Shown here: positions 8,799 to 16,985 of the stretch, piece by piece
Numbering within the stretch: the first letter of the stretch is position 1
Layout: the number at the start of each line of letters is the position of its first letter
NCBI RefSeq assembly: GCF_001708185.1
Contig: NZ_MDDN01000001.1
Coordinates: forward strand, 744,001-808,000
Direction: 5' to 3'
Source: Lysinibacillus xylanilyticus
GTDB taxonomy: Bacteria; Bacillota; Bacilli; Bacillales_A; Planococcaceae
DNA length: 64,000 nt
Position numbers and translations under genes: made by a program
The notes under the pieces: model-generated
Seen by the model: only the letters and a program-made list of their open reading frames with translations
The model's database searches: none
What the model was told of the DNA's origin: nothing

Positions 8799-8843
8799 AA
8801 GACTGAAGATAAACTTGATTGTGCCAAGTTTATCTTCAGTCTT
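8799..8843 (-). terminator. Terminator of the YlbC-like gene
   Basis: A perfect 17-bp stem (8800-8816 with 8826-8842) has a 9-base loop. On the minus strand it is followed by TTTTCATTTT. Confidence 0.85.
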
Positions 8844-8919
8844 AGATTTATATGTATCCCGCGTTAACGCCTAATTGGTGGAGACTACTATCAGTGAGGA
8901 TGAAGAAAACCCCCACTGA

Positions 8920-10044
8920 TTAATATGGTGATGATTCATCAATATTTTCTACCGGTTCCTCAGTGTCTTTATTCTCACTATCCAGCTCTTGAGAAGAAGG
9001 TTCTAAAAATATTTGTGTATAATAGTTTAAAAATACGCCAGATCCTACTGTAGTGTATTTATCATTTAAAATAACCTTTCGATGCTCAGGGGAATTAAGC
9101 CAACCATGCATTGCTTCGATTGCATCAAAATAATCAGTTGCAAGATTTTCATTGGCCTCACTATAGATGATTCCCTGTGTTTCTAATCTCTTTTTTAAAT
9201 CTCCATTTGTTGGTGATTCATGTCCAAGAAAATTTTGAACCTTCATATCTTCACTATGCATTTTTGCTACTTCTTCTAATGACTCATCAATTTCTACTAC
9301 TGGTAAATCATGATGAACCCTTGTTACATTTATTAAATCGTCTAACTGTCTAGCATTTGCTTCATTAATTTCCTGCTGTAAAAACGAGGAAGGTGGTGTT
9401 GATGTAACAAGTTCACCTTGATAAGTCATTTCATAAGGTTGATGAAGAGCAAGCGTTTTACTATTAGTAAAGCGTATTCCTTGTAGCTCACTTGTTTCTC
9501 TATCTATATAGAGTTGCGCAAAAAGCCCATCGAATTTTACAAGCAATCGTGTCTGCATATCTTCTTCACTCATCGAGAACACGAAAATATTTTCACCTAC
9601 ATTCGCAGATACTTCATAATCAATGAGTGTCATTCGGTAAATATCATCGCGCTTCTGTCCAATTTTAAACGGATAAGCATCTAAATCTTCACCAGCTATG
9701 TAAACTTGTGTCACAACATTATTTTGAACGCCTACCATAAAAAATGTAGAAGCACTTGCATTATAGACCCACCATTCATAGCCAAAGGATGATGGTTCTT
9801 TCCGCGCTGGTTCACCGTATTTATCCAAAACCTTCTTTGCTTCTTGACCGATTAATGTCGACATCCCACTTTTTGGGCGTGTCACCGCACCTACTTCAGG
9901 CTGCTTTAACTCGGTTTTAGGAATAACATTTGAATTGGCATTCGGACCTTTTAATGGTTCGTTTTCCCGTGGTGTATTAAAAAACATAAAGCCAATCAAC
10001 GCAATTGCAGCACATGCCATAAAAATGCGAAATAAAGCTTTCAT
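8920..10044 (-). CDS. ylbC: YlbC-like CAP-domain protein
   Basis: A 374-residue protein with an N-terminal membrane segment or signal sequence (LFRIFMACAAIALIGFMFF). Next comes a CAP-associated domain (about 60-200, starting MSTLIGQEAKKVLDKYGEP and including YEWWVYNAS) and a C-terminal CAP/SCP domain (about 225-350) with MHSEDMKVQNFLGHESP, ANENLA and WLNSPEHRKVIL. The acidic tail ends VENIDESSPY. B. subtilis YlbC has the same architecture and chromosomal place; its function is unknown, but it is expected to act outside the membrane. A strong terminator follows at 8799-8843. Confidence 0.83.
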   Translation of the reverse strand: MKALFRIFMACAAIALIGFMFFNTPRENEPLKGPNANSNVIPKTELKQPEVGAVTRPKSGMSTLIGQEAKKVLDKYGEPARKEPSSFGYEWWVYNASASTFFMVGVQNNVVTQVYIAGEDLDAYPFKIGQKRDDIYRMTLIDYEVSANVGENIFVFSMSEEDMQTRLLVKFDGLFAQLYIDRETSELQGIRFTNSKTLALHQPYEMTYQGELVTSTPPSSFLQQEINEANARQLDDLINVTRVHHDLPVVEIDESLEEVAKMHSEDMKVQNFLGHESPTNGDLKKRLETQGIIYSEANENLATDYFDAIEAMHGWLNSPEHRKVILNDKYTTVGSGVFLNYYTQIFLEPSSQELDSENKDTEEPVENIDESSPY

Positions 10045-10118
10045 ATTTGACTCCTTTTCATCGCCATTATTCTGTAAATTATTATATCAATTGTAATTGG
10101 GTTGACACAATGTTGTCA

Positions 10119-10147
10119 TTGCAACAATGTTAAATATGCTCTATTAT
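10119..10147 (+). promoter_or_regulatory. Sigma-A-type promoter of yugN-like gene
   Basis: TTGCAA (10119-10124) and TATTAT (10142-10147) are 17 bases apart. The -35 lies within an imperfect palindrome, ACAATGTTG-tcattg-CAACAATGT, which could be an operator. Confidence 0.45.
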
Positions 10148-10193
10148 AAAAATGAGCGTATACTTTGTACGAGAACCTAAAGGAGGATTATAG

Positions 10194-10559
10194 ATGTATT
10201 TTGAAAATACTAACCTTGAAAATTTAACAGCTGATCAAGAACTTATTGTAAGCATCATGAAACAAAATGGTTTAGAATGTGATGGCGGCTGGGACTACGA
10301 ACGTATGACATTTGATAAGCGTTTCGATACTCGCGAGGGACGTTACTACTTACGTGTATTTGCATATGCAAAATCTGGTGATGTTGGTGCACACGATGCA
10401 ATCCTAACATTAATGAAACCAGTTCTTGGTAAGTACTACTATCCACACGGCGTTGAGTATGGAGATGACGAAGTTTTCCCAGCTCATCTGGTAAAAAAAT
10501 GTGAAGAAATCTTAAAAAAGGTTAAATTAGACCTAGAAGCTTTTAAAATTCATGCGTAA
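10194..10559 (+). CDS. YugN-like family protein
   Basis: A 121-residue soluble protein starting MYFENTNLENLTADQELI and containing CDGGWDYERMTFDKRFD and KPVLGKYYYPHGVEYGDDE. These match the YugN-like family, known in Bacillales without an assigned biochemical role. A GGAGGATT site lies just before the ATG, with a candidate promoter at 10119. A compact terminator at 10681 suggests a monocistronic unit. No membrane segment or catalytic motif was seen. Confidence 0.75.
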   Translation: MYFENTNLENLTADQELIVSIMKQNGLECDGGWDYERMTFDKRFDTREGRYYLRVFAYAKSGDVGAHDAILTLMKPVLGKYYYPHGVEYGDDEVFPAHLVKKCEEILKKVKLDLEAFKIHA

Positions 10560-10680
10560 TTTTAGATAGTTATTTCACGGTGCATGTCGATTAAACATTC
10601 GGAATCATTTTATTATTTATCTGTCAAACGGTGACAGTACATCAAGTTGGCAACAGCATACAGTGCAATAGCTATATCTG

Positions 10681-10707
10681 AAAAGACTGGTGGTCCAGTC
10701 TTTTTTA
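10681..10707 (+). terminator. Terminator of yugN-like gene
   Basis: AAAGACTGG (10682-10690) and CCAGTCTTT (10695-10703) pair around a TGGT loop, followed by T residues. Confidence 0.85.
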
Positions 10708-10772
10708 TTTTGAGTAAAAAAACTATTTCTTCTCATACTACCTATATCTTTAACATGATGTAGGTGAGATAA

Positions 10773-11837
10773 ATGTTACAATTCTTTAAAAGTCCTTTTT
10801 TTCGTCATCCAATAATCGTTATAGCTATCGCGATTGCAATCCTCTGGATTATATCCTTGTCATTACCAATACTACTTGCCTACGTAACAGCTTTACTATT
10901 AGAACCTGTAATCATACGAATCAGTAAACGATTCCGAAAAAAACGCAAAGTAGTCGCTTCCATTTTTTTTATGTTCTTTTTAAGTATGACATTACTATTA
11001 TGTATTTTCGTTATATTTATAAGTTGGAAACAATTTTCAACATTTATCATTCAAATTCCAGAGTACCTTAATCAGCTATCAGCCATATGGATTCAAATAC
11101 AATCCAAGCTTTCCAATTATACTTATCAATTGCCCTTAGATCTAGTTATACAAATTCAACTTATGATAGCACAGGGCCTATCCGCAATCGAAAAATTTGC
11201 ACTTTCTTTAACAAGTGTGAATGTTTGGTCATCTTTACTTACGTATATAGCTTCACGTTTGTTTGATATTTTTGTTTATTGGATTGTGTTATACATGTTC
11301 CTTTTAGAATTACCAACTATTAATCGTAAAATGTTAACGCCTATTCCCTTCCACTACCATCAAAAAATACTATTTATTGGACAACGTGTAAAACTTGCAT
11401 TATTTGGTTTTATAAAAGCACAATTTTTAGTTAGTATTTGTATTTTTGCTATAGCTTTAGGAACCTTTTATTTTCTTAAAACACCTTTCCCACTTATTTT
11501 AGCACTCTTACTAGTCATTTTAGATTTCATTCCTTTTTTAGACTCATTTATATTGCTGATTCCTTGGGCAATTTACAAAGTCTTTACAGGTGATTATGTC
11601 TTTGTTGCTGTTTTAGTCATACTCACAATCGTACTATTTTTAGTTAGACGTATGATTGAGCCTAAAGTAATCGGAAATAAAATCGGACTGTCTTCACTGA
11701 CAACTTTTATTGCCATGTTTATCGGTTATGAAATATTTGGGTTTTTCGGTATTTTAATTGGTCCTTTACTCGTTGTTGTGTTTCTTTCTCTATTTAATCA
11801 AACATCTATAAAAAATCTCCCACCTTCTCAAGAATAA
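10773..11837 (+). CDS. AI-2E family membrane protein (YtvI-like)
   Basis: A 354-residue integral membrane protein. Two close N-terminal hydrophobic segments (IIVIAIAIAILWIISL and LPILLAYVTALLLEP) are followed by a third near 65, a soluble stretch, and a C-terminal block with the PFPLILALLLVILDFIPFLDS motif, RRMIEPKVIGNKIGLSSLTT and GYEIFGFFGILIGPL. This is the AI-2E transporter / PerM-YtvI pattern. Members include a sporulation membrane protein (YtvI) and Na+/H+ antiporters, so the substrate is open. GTAGGTGAG precedes the ATG. A terminator overlaps the 3' end. Confidence 0.8.
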   Translation: MLQFFKSPFFRHPIIVIAIAIAILWIISLSLPILLAYVTALLLEPVIIRISKRFRKKRKVVASIFFMFFLSMTLLLCIFVIFISWKQFSTFIIQIPEYLNQLSAIWIQIQSKLSNYTYQLPLDLVIQIQLMIAQGLSAIEKFALSLTSVNVWSSLLTYIASRLFDIFVYWIVLYMFLLELPTINRKMLTPIPFHYHQKILFIGQRVKLALFGFIKAQFLVSICIFAIALGTFYFLKTPFPLILALLLVILDFIPFLDSFILLIPWAIYKVFTGDYVFVAVLVILTIVLFLVRRMIEPKVIGNKIGLSSLTTFIAMFIGYEIFGFFGILIGPLLVVVFLSLFNQTSIKNLPPSQE

Positions 11838-11855
11838 GGAGGGAGATCTTTTTTA
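11813..11855 (+). terminator. Terminator overlapping the end of the YtvI-like gene
   Basis: ATCTCCCaCC (from 11815) pairs with GGaGGGAGAT (11838-11847) and is followed by a T-rich run. The left arm is inside the coding region. Confidence 0.75.
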
Positions 11856-11857
11856 AT

Positions 11858-12034
11858 CAATTATACCTCGGCATAATTGTGTCTGGAAGCTTTAGGCCAA
11901 CATGTAGATGTTGGTCACTTAGTCGTTGCCACAGGACGTGGCGTTCTTAGACTGAGTTCCTCTATTTCAGCGGATGTTTTTTGTACCGAAATCGTAGCGA
12001 CAGGTACGGATGTTTGGATACCCGCTAATAGAAG
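11858..12034 (+). repeat. R2 repeat, copy A, with three-hairpin module
   Basis: The leading hairpin is CAATTAT (11858-11864) with ATAATTG (11873-11879). The module follows: CCAACAT/ATGTTGG (11897-11903, 11908-11914), CTTAGTC/GACTGAG (11918-11924, 11950-11956) and, nested inside it, GCCAC-AGGAC-GTGGC (11928-11942). The tail reads TCTATTTCAGCGGATG. It ends at the stop codon of ctaM. No coding role seen. Confidence 0.75.
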
Positions 12035-12496
12035 TTAGAAACCAAAAATAGCTTTAATGGCAGATGTTGTTTCACCTGGTTCGAATAAAACATATAGTAA
12101 AAAGTATACTAAAACCCCAGTAATCGCTACGAAGAACCAAATAATACTTGTAATCGGTCCAATACGACGGTGAAGCTTGATATTAGTTTTCAAACCAGAA
12201 ATAATGCTAACAATACCAAATACTGCTCCTACTGTCGCAAGGGTAATATGGAAAATCAAGAAGAAAGTATAATATGGTTTTAAATCTTCTCCTCCACCAA
12301 ACGCTGTATTACCAATAAATACTGTACGTGAAACATAAATGATAAAGAAGGTAAGTGCAGCAACCCCTGCAGCTAACATTACTTTTTTATGTGCTTCTAC
12401 CTTTCTTTTTATGATTAAGCCCCAACCAATAGCCACAAGTACAGCACTGATAACGATGAATGATGTACTTATAGTAGGCAAAATTTGCAATTCCAT
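12035..12496 (-). CDS. ctaM: CtaM / YozB (DUF420) cytochrome oxidase assembly protein
   Basis: A 153-residue protein with four hydrophobic segments, at about 12-28, 40-60, 78-103 and 115-137. Conserved histidines are at KVEAHKKVM, FFLIFHITLA and IKLHRRIGP. This is the DUF420 pattern of YozB/CtaM, which is needed for maturation of haem-copper oxidases, with evidence in the literature for CuB insertion. Its position next to ctaG and downstream of the caa3 genes on the same strand fits that role. The 34-base gap to ctaG suggests cotranscription. Confidence 0.82.
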   Translation of the reverse strand: MELQILPTISTSFIVISAVLVAIGWGLIIKRKVEAHKKVMLAAGVAALTFFIIYVSRTVFIGNTAFGGGEDLKPYYTFFLIFHITLATVGAVFGIVSIISGLKTNIKLHRRIGPITSIIWFFVAITGVLVYFLLYVLFEPGETTSAIKAIFGF

Positions 12497-12530
12497 TCAC
12501 AAAACTCCTTATACAAAGTAAATTTCTATT

Positions 12531-13460
12531 TTACAATTGATGTTGCTGCTGACTTTCCCATTTCTTTTGATGTTCTTTTAACGCATCAGCTGTAATTTTA
12601 TCAGGATCCTTTTGTTCTGATCGATACCATCTTGTAAAGATAGTGCCAATTAAAACGCCAAAAATAAGCTCTTGTAAAATCTTCATAAGAACGCCGCCTA
12701 GTTGCTGATCCGCAACAGGTGTCATATCTGTAAAGAGCTCTGGTCCTGATAGGGATAAACCAGATAATGTTGAAGCTGGTACACAAAGCTCCATTGCCTT
12801 AAGCCATGCTTCACCATTTGTATATGTTTCATACATAGCGTTTGGTGCGAAAATAATTAGCCCACAAGCAGGTGTAATTAAGACCGCATTAGCAATAATA
12901 TAGGCTAACTTATGCAATGGCTTCATTTGCGGACTATTTGGCACCGTGTGGATTAATGGCCAATACATTAAAACAGCAGAAACAAATAATACAAACGTAT
13001 ATGTACCATGTAATGTTTCATTTAACTTAATGTAATCTAATACATCTGGTAAATGATAGAAAGAAAATAGACCGATAAACACAATTACCGCAACGACAGG
13101 TAATGTTAGCACTCTAAATACAGATCTAACAACTGGTGCTTCAATCGCAACTTTCCATACCCACCACGGAATCCCTTTAATTAAGAAAATCGGTACAAGT
13201 AACAATAGTATAGCCATTTGCACCATATGCATCGTAAACATAATGTGCGCCATTAAATCTATTGGAGATCCTTTAATAATATAAATCGTTACCATTGCCA
13301 GTACAAAATAAATTGCCTCTCCCTTTTTCAGAGGCTCACTTACTTTAAAATCCTTGCGCCACTTTGTTGTGACTAAAAAATAGATGACTGTTATGAAAAC
13401 AAGAACCCCTATTAAGTATGGGCTCCATAAAGCTTGGAAACCAAATATACTAAGTGGCAT
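12531..13460 (-). CDS. ctaG: Cytochrome c oxidase assembly factor CtaG
   Basis: A 309-residue polytopic membrane protein of the caa3_CtaG family, required in B. subtilis for active caa3 oxidase. It starts MPLSIFGFQALWSPYLIG. The conserved segments are DLMAHIMFTMHMVQMAILLL (histidines in a membrane helix), IPWWVWK, LNETLHGTYTF and YWPLIHTVPNSPQMKPLHKLAYI. The C-terminus is charged and cytoplasmic. It lies downstream of ctaCDEF but is separated from ctaF by 630 bases holding repeats and the ctaF terminator, so it probably has its own promoter here. Confidence 0.9.
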   Translation of the reverse strand: MPLSIFGFQALWSPYLIGVLVFITVIYFLVTTKWRKDFKVSEPLKKGEAIYFVLAMVTIYIIKGSPIDLMAHIMFTMHMVQMAILLLLVPIFLIKGIPWWVWKVAIEAPVVRSVFRVLTLPVVAVIVFIGLFSFYHLPDVLDYIKLNETLHGTYTFVLFVSAVLMYWPLIHTVPNSPQMKPLHKLAYIIANAVLITPACGLIIFAPNAMYETYTNGEAWLKAMELCVPASTLSGLSLSGPELFTDMTPVADQQLGGVLMKILQELIFGVLIGTIFTRWYRSEQKDPDKITADALKEHQKKWESQQQHQL

Positions 13461-14044
13461 ATAGAACGCACTCCTTTAACTTCAGTACTCCTATTATAGA
13501 ACGCTTACACTTATTCTGCAATGAACGAAAGGTGAACAAATAACTATCCACAGTTTACTGTTGTTCACATTGTAAAAAATAATACGGTCAAAGAAATCTG
13601 TGAATGGTGTTGGGCTTTAATGTGGGCGATTTCCGTTCCAGGCTACTCGCTTTCCTGTGGGCGAGCGTCGAGCCGCTTCCTCCGCTTCGCTCCGTCCAGG
13701 GTCTCGTCTGTCTCGCTTTCCCACGGGAGTCGAGTAGCCTTCCACTCCAATCAACAATAGCGTAGAATTTTTATAAATTTTATGAATTTCAAAATTGGAC
13801 GCTAGGACAACGAACCATTATTGAACAGAATATATTTATAACAGTGAAGTAATTGACATTGTTGCCGCTTTTGTTTTCTCGTAGCAATCACAGAAGCGGC
13901 TCATCTGAAGCCCCCAGGAAGCTCTGCTCTGTGCGAAAGCAAAGCGTCAGTAACAAAGCGTCCAGTCGGAACGGAAATCAACCACTCGTTTTGCCCAAGC
14001 CATACTTTAAAACTCCATAATTTCATTGATACAATAGAAAAAAG
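13461..14044. repeat. Intergenic region with two R1-type repeat copies
   Basis: A complete R1 unit spans about 13628-13756. It begins GATTTCCGTTCC, ends CCACTCCAATCAAC, and is closed by a perfect outer stem, AGGCTACTCG with CGAGTAGCCT. A partial unit in the opposite orientation spans about 13893-13986 and ends GGAACGGAAATCAACC. Between them is AT-rich sequence without recognised features. The outermost sequences TGGTGTTGGGC (about 13604) and GCCCAAGCCA (about 13994) are imperfect inverted repeats. No supported gene lies here. Confidence 0.65.
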
Positions 14045-14082
14045 AAAAGCACGTTCCTACGCTAGGTAGAGAACGTGCTTTT
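14045..14082 (-). terminator. Terminator of the ctaCDEF operon
   Basis: AAAAGCACGTTC (14045-14056) pairs with GAACGTGCTTTT (14071-14082) just beyond the ctaF stop. T runs are present on both strands. Confidence 0.85.
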
Positions 14083-14089
14083 TTGGTGA

Positions 14090-14434
14090 TTACCACCAAA
14101 TAATTGTTAAAAATGCTAAGAAGAATGTAAATGCGATTAATATACCCATCCACATGAAGAAACCAATTACACCACCGAAGTGTGTTTTTTTGTCTTCTAA
14201 GTGCATGAAAGAGTAAAGTTGAAGAACAACTTGAACACCAGCAAGCAATAAAATGAGCGGGAATATTAAGTATTTAGAAAAATCAGCTGCAACTACTGCG
14301 AATGCGATAAACGTAAAGAAAATCATGATCGCAAAGTTGACTACTTGTTTACGCATATGAACGGCATTATGATGACGATCATACTCGTATTGTGCCTGAG
14401 ACTTAGCAACTATCGGTGTATCGTGTGATGACAT
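14090..14434 (-). CDS. ctaF: Cytochrome caa3 oxidase subunit IV (CtaF)
   Basis: A 114-residue small subunit with three membrane helices (about 32-50, 56-74 and 90-112), the family-typical VQVVLQLYSFMHLEDKK between helices two and three, and a hydrophilic N-terminus. It stabilises the oxidase and is thought to help CuB binding. It is the last gene of the operon; its ATG lies 1 base after the ctaE stop, indicating translational coupling. A strong terminator follows. Confidence 0.92.
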   Translation of the reverse strand: MSSHDTPIVAKSQAQYEYDRHHNAVHMRKQVVNFAIMIFFTFIAFAVVAADFSKYLIFPLILLLAGVQVVLQLYSFMHLEDKKTHFGGVIGFFMWMGILIAFTFFLAFLTIIWW

Positions 14435-14435
14435 A

Positions 14436-15062
14436 TTATCCGATCACTCCCATCAAGTATACTACTGTAAAGATAAATACCCAAACTACGTCGATAAAGT
14501 GCCAGTATAAAGCAGCCACGAAGAATTTAGGCGCATTGTATAAGTTAAGACCACGTTTAGCGTTACGAATCATTAACGTTGAAATCCACACAAGACCTAA
14601 AGTTACGTGGAAACCATGTGTACCAACTAATGAATAAAACGCAGTTGAGAACGCAGATTGGTCAAATGTGAAGCCTTTGTGTACATAGTGATAAAACTCA
14701 TAGATTTCAAGACCTAAGAATCCAAGACCTAAAAGTAATGTAATACCAAACCAAGTTTGCATAGCTTTAAAGTTAAAGTTACGCATATGGTAAATTGCAT
14801 AAACAGATGTTAGTGAAGATGTTAATAATAACATCGTCATAGCGAAAGCTAAAGGTAATTCAAATAAACTTTGTGTTGTGAACTCCATGCCAGCTGGCCC
14901 TTTGTTCTTAAGCGCTAGGTAAGTAGCGAATAAACTTGCGAAAAGTACAACTTCACAGGCAAGGAAAATCCAGAAACCAACAACTTTATTTTTACCTTCC
15001 ATCGTAGCTTGTTCAGGATGATCTGGCCAAGTATGAGGAGTAAATTTAGTATTGAAATCCAT
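14436..15062 (-). CDS. ctaE: Cytochrome caa3 oxidase subunit III (CtaE)
   Basis: A 208-residue subunit III with five predicted helices (bacterial caa3 type). It contains the family segments FWIFLACEVVLFASLFATYLAL, YEFYHYVHKGFTFDQSAFST, FYSLVGTHGFHVTLGLVW and ALYWHFIDVVWVFIFTVVYL. It surrounds the proton-input region of subunit I and is not itself redox active. Its ATG overlaps the end of ctaD by one base (ATG on the last stop base), as expected for coordinated translation. Confidence 0.95.
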   Translation of the reverse strand: MDFNTKFTPHTWPDHPEQATMEGKNKVVGFWIFLACEVVLFASLFATYLALKNKGPAGMEFTTQSLFELPLAFAMTMLLLTSSLTSVYAIYHMRNFNFKAMQTWFGITLLLGLGFLGLEIYEFYHYVHKGFTFDQSAFSTAFYSLVGTHGFHVTLGLVWISTLMIRNAKRGLNLYNAPKFFVAALYWHFIDVVWVFIFTVVYLMGVIG

Positions 15063-16945
15063 TATTTATTTCCCCCTTTGCCGTAAAGATGTTCTTCAAT
15101 TTCAAGAATTTCTTCTTTGTGTAAGTGGAAACCGTGATCATCCTTAACAGAACGGAAAATCATAGCACCAAATGTAATTGCAAGACCACCAATTAAAATA
15201 TAAATAGACCAAGGTTTATCTGCATCTGGATGATAAAGTGCACCGAATGCTGCAATAAACATACCTAGAGAAATAACAAATGGGATAGCTGAGTTGTTAG
15301 GCATATGAATATCACCGACTGGCTCAGCAAAAGTCATTTCTTTATTTCCTTCTTGTTTTTCAATCCACCATGGATCTAAACCACGAACAAGAGGTGTTTG
15401 ACGGAAGTTATAGAATGGGATTGGTTGTGGAATAGACCATTCTAAAGTACGTCCATCGCCCCATGGGTCGCGACCTGCTGGTTCGCCTTTGATAGACAAT
15501 AAGCAGTTAATTACCATTATGATAACCCCTACACCCATCATTAATGCACCGATCGTAGAGATAAAGTTGAACTGATCCCAACCTTGACCTTCCATGTAAG
15601 TGAATACGCGACGTGGCATACCCATTAAACCTAAGAAGTGTTGAACGAAGAACGTTAAATGGAATCCGATGAAGAAAATCCAGAAAGTAAGTTTACCAAG
15701 CGTTTCGTTTAACATACGGTTGAAGAAAATTGGCCAGTAGAAGTGTGCTGAACCAAATATCGCTGTTACGATACCACCAACGATTACGTAGTGGAAGTGA
15801 GCAACGATAAAGTAAGAATCGTGTAATTGGTAGTCAAGAGGTGCAGATGCTTGCATAACCCCTGTAACACCACCCGCAACGAATGACGGGATGAAACCAA
15901 GTGCATAAAGCATTGGTGTTGTAACTTTAATAGATCCGCCCCAAAGAGTTAAGATCCAGTTGAATACTTTCATACCTGTTGGTACAGCAATTGCCATTGT
16001 TGCAACAGCAAAAATTGCGTTGGCTGTTGGCCCAAGACCAACTGTAAACATGTGGTGAGCCCAAACCATGAACCCTAAGAAACCGATTAAAATTGTTGCG
16101 AATACCATTGAAGAGTATCCAAATAAACGTTTACGAGAGAACGCTGGAATAATCTCAGAGAATAAACCAAACGCTGGTAATATTAAGATATAAACCTCTG
16201 GGTGTCCGAAGATCCAGAATAAGTGTTCCCAAATAATTGTGTTACCACCCATTGTATGATCGAAGAAGTTACCACCGAACATACGGTCAAATAACATCAT
16301 TAATAAACCAATAGTTAATGGAGGGAATGCGAATAGAATTAGTGCACTTGATACAAGAGCAGTCCAAGTGAATAATGGCATACGCATGAATGTCATACCT
16401 GGAGCACGCATTGTAATAATCGTAACGATAAAGTTAAGACCTGAAATTAATGTACCTGCCCCTGAAATTTGTAAACCAAGAACATAGAAGTCAATACCAT
16501 GTCCTGGAGAATATAAAGATAATGATGCATAAGACGTCCAGCCCGCATCAGGAGCGCCACCCATAAAGAATGACAGGTGAAGGAATACTGCACCTAGGAA
16601 GAATAACCAGAACCCTAAAGAGTTAAGGAATGGGAATGCAACGTCACGCGCACCAATTTGTAATGGTACAAGCATGTTCATAAATGCGAATAGTAATGGA
16701 GTCGCAGCTAGGAATAACATTGTCGTTCCGTGCATTGTTAATAATTCATTGAAAAAACCAGCTGAGATGAAATCGTTATTTGGTTTCATTAACTGAATAC
16801 GCATTAATAACGCTTCAAAACCAGCGATAGCAAAGAACAATGTACCGGCTAATAAATACATTACTGCTAACTTTTTATGGTCGACAGTTGTAATGTAGTC
16901 CCAGACATTTGCTCCAAAGCCCTTTTTCTGTGTGTATGAGCTCAC
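15062..16945 (-). CDS. ctaD: Cytochrome caa3 oxidase subunit I (CtaD)
   Basis: This is the catalytic subunit, reducing oxygen to water at the haem a3-CuB site while pumping protons. It has 627 residues from a GTG start preceded by GAGGGAGG; the longer frame from 16963 lacks a better site. Visible ligands and motifs are MHGTTM (low-spin haem histidine), FWIFGHPEVYILILPAFG (CuB histidine with the His-Tyr cross-link), WAHHMFTVG (two CuB histidines) and VAHFHYVIVGG (haem histidines). The extended C-terminus adds the two-helix region typical of caa3 enzymes. It sits between ctaC and ctaE. Confidence 0.97.
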   Translation of the reverse strand: MSSYTQKKGFGANVWDYITTVDHKKLAVMYLLAGTLFFAIAGFEALLMRIQLMKPNNDFISAGFFNELLTMHGTTMLFLAATPLLFAFMNMLVPLQIGARDVAFPFLNSLGFWLFFLGAVFLHLSFFMGGAPDAGWTSYASLSLYSPGHGIDFYVLGLQISGAGTLISGLNFIVTIITMRAPGMTFMRMPLFTWTALVSSALILFAFPPLTIGLLMMLFDRMFGGNFFDHTMGGNTIIWEHLFWIFGHPEVYILILPAFGLFSEIIPAFSRKRLFGYSSMVFATILIGFLGFMVWAHHMFTVGLGPTANAIFAVATMAIAVPTGMKVFNWILTLWGGSIKVTTPMLYALGFIPSFVAGGVTGVMQASAPLDYQLHDSYFIVAHFHYVIVGGIVTAIFGSAHFYWPIFFNRMLNETLGKLTFWIFFIGFHLTFFVQHFLGLMGMPRRVFTYMEGQGWDQFNFISTIGALMMGVGVIIMVINCLLSIKGEPAGRDPWGDGRTLEWSIPQPIPFYNFRQTPLVRGLDPWWIEKQEGNKEMTFAEPVGDIHMPNNSAIPFVISLGMFIAAFGALYHPDADKPWSIYILIGGLAITFGAMIFRSVKDDHGFHLHKEEILEIEEHLYGKGGNK

Positions 16946-16985
16946 AACTTTTACCTCCCTCAAAGTTTGTTACAATAACTAAAAA

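Noticed and set aside
10102-10130. TTGACA at 10102 as the -35 of the yugN-like promoter
   Set aside because: No -10 lies at 16-18 bases; TTGCAA at 10119 with TATTAT at 10142 fits better.
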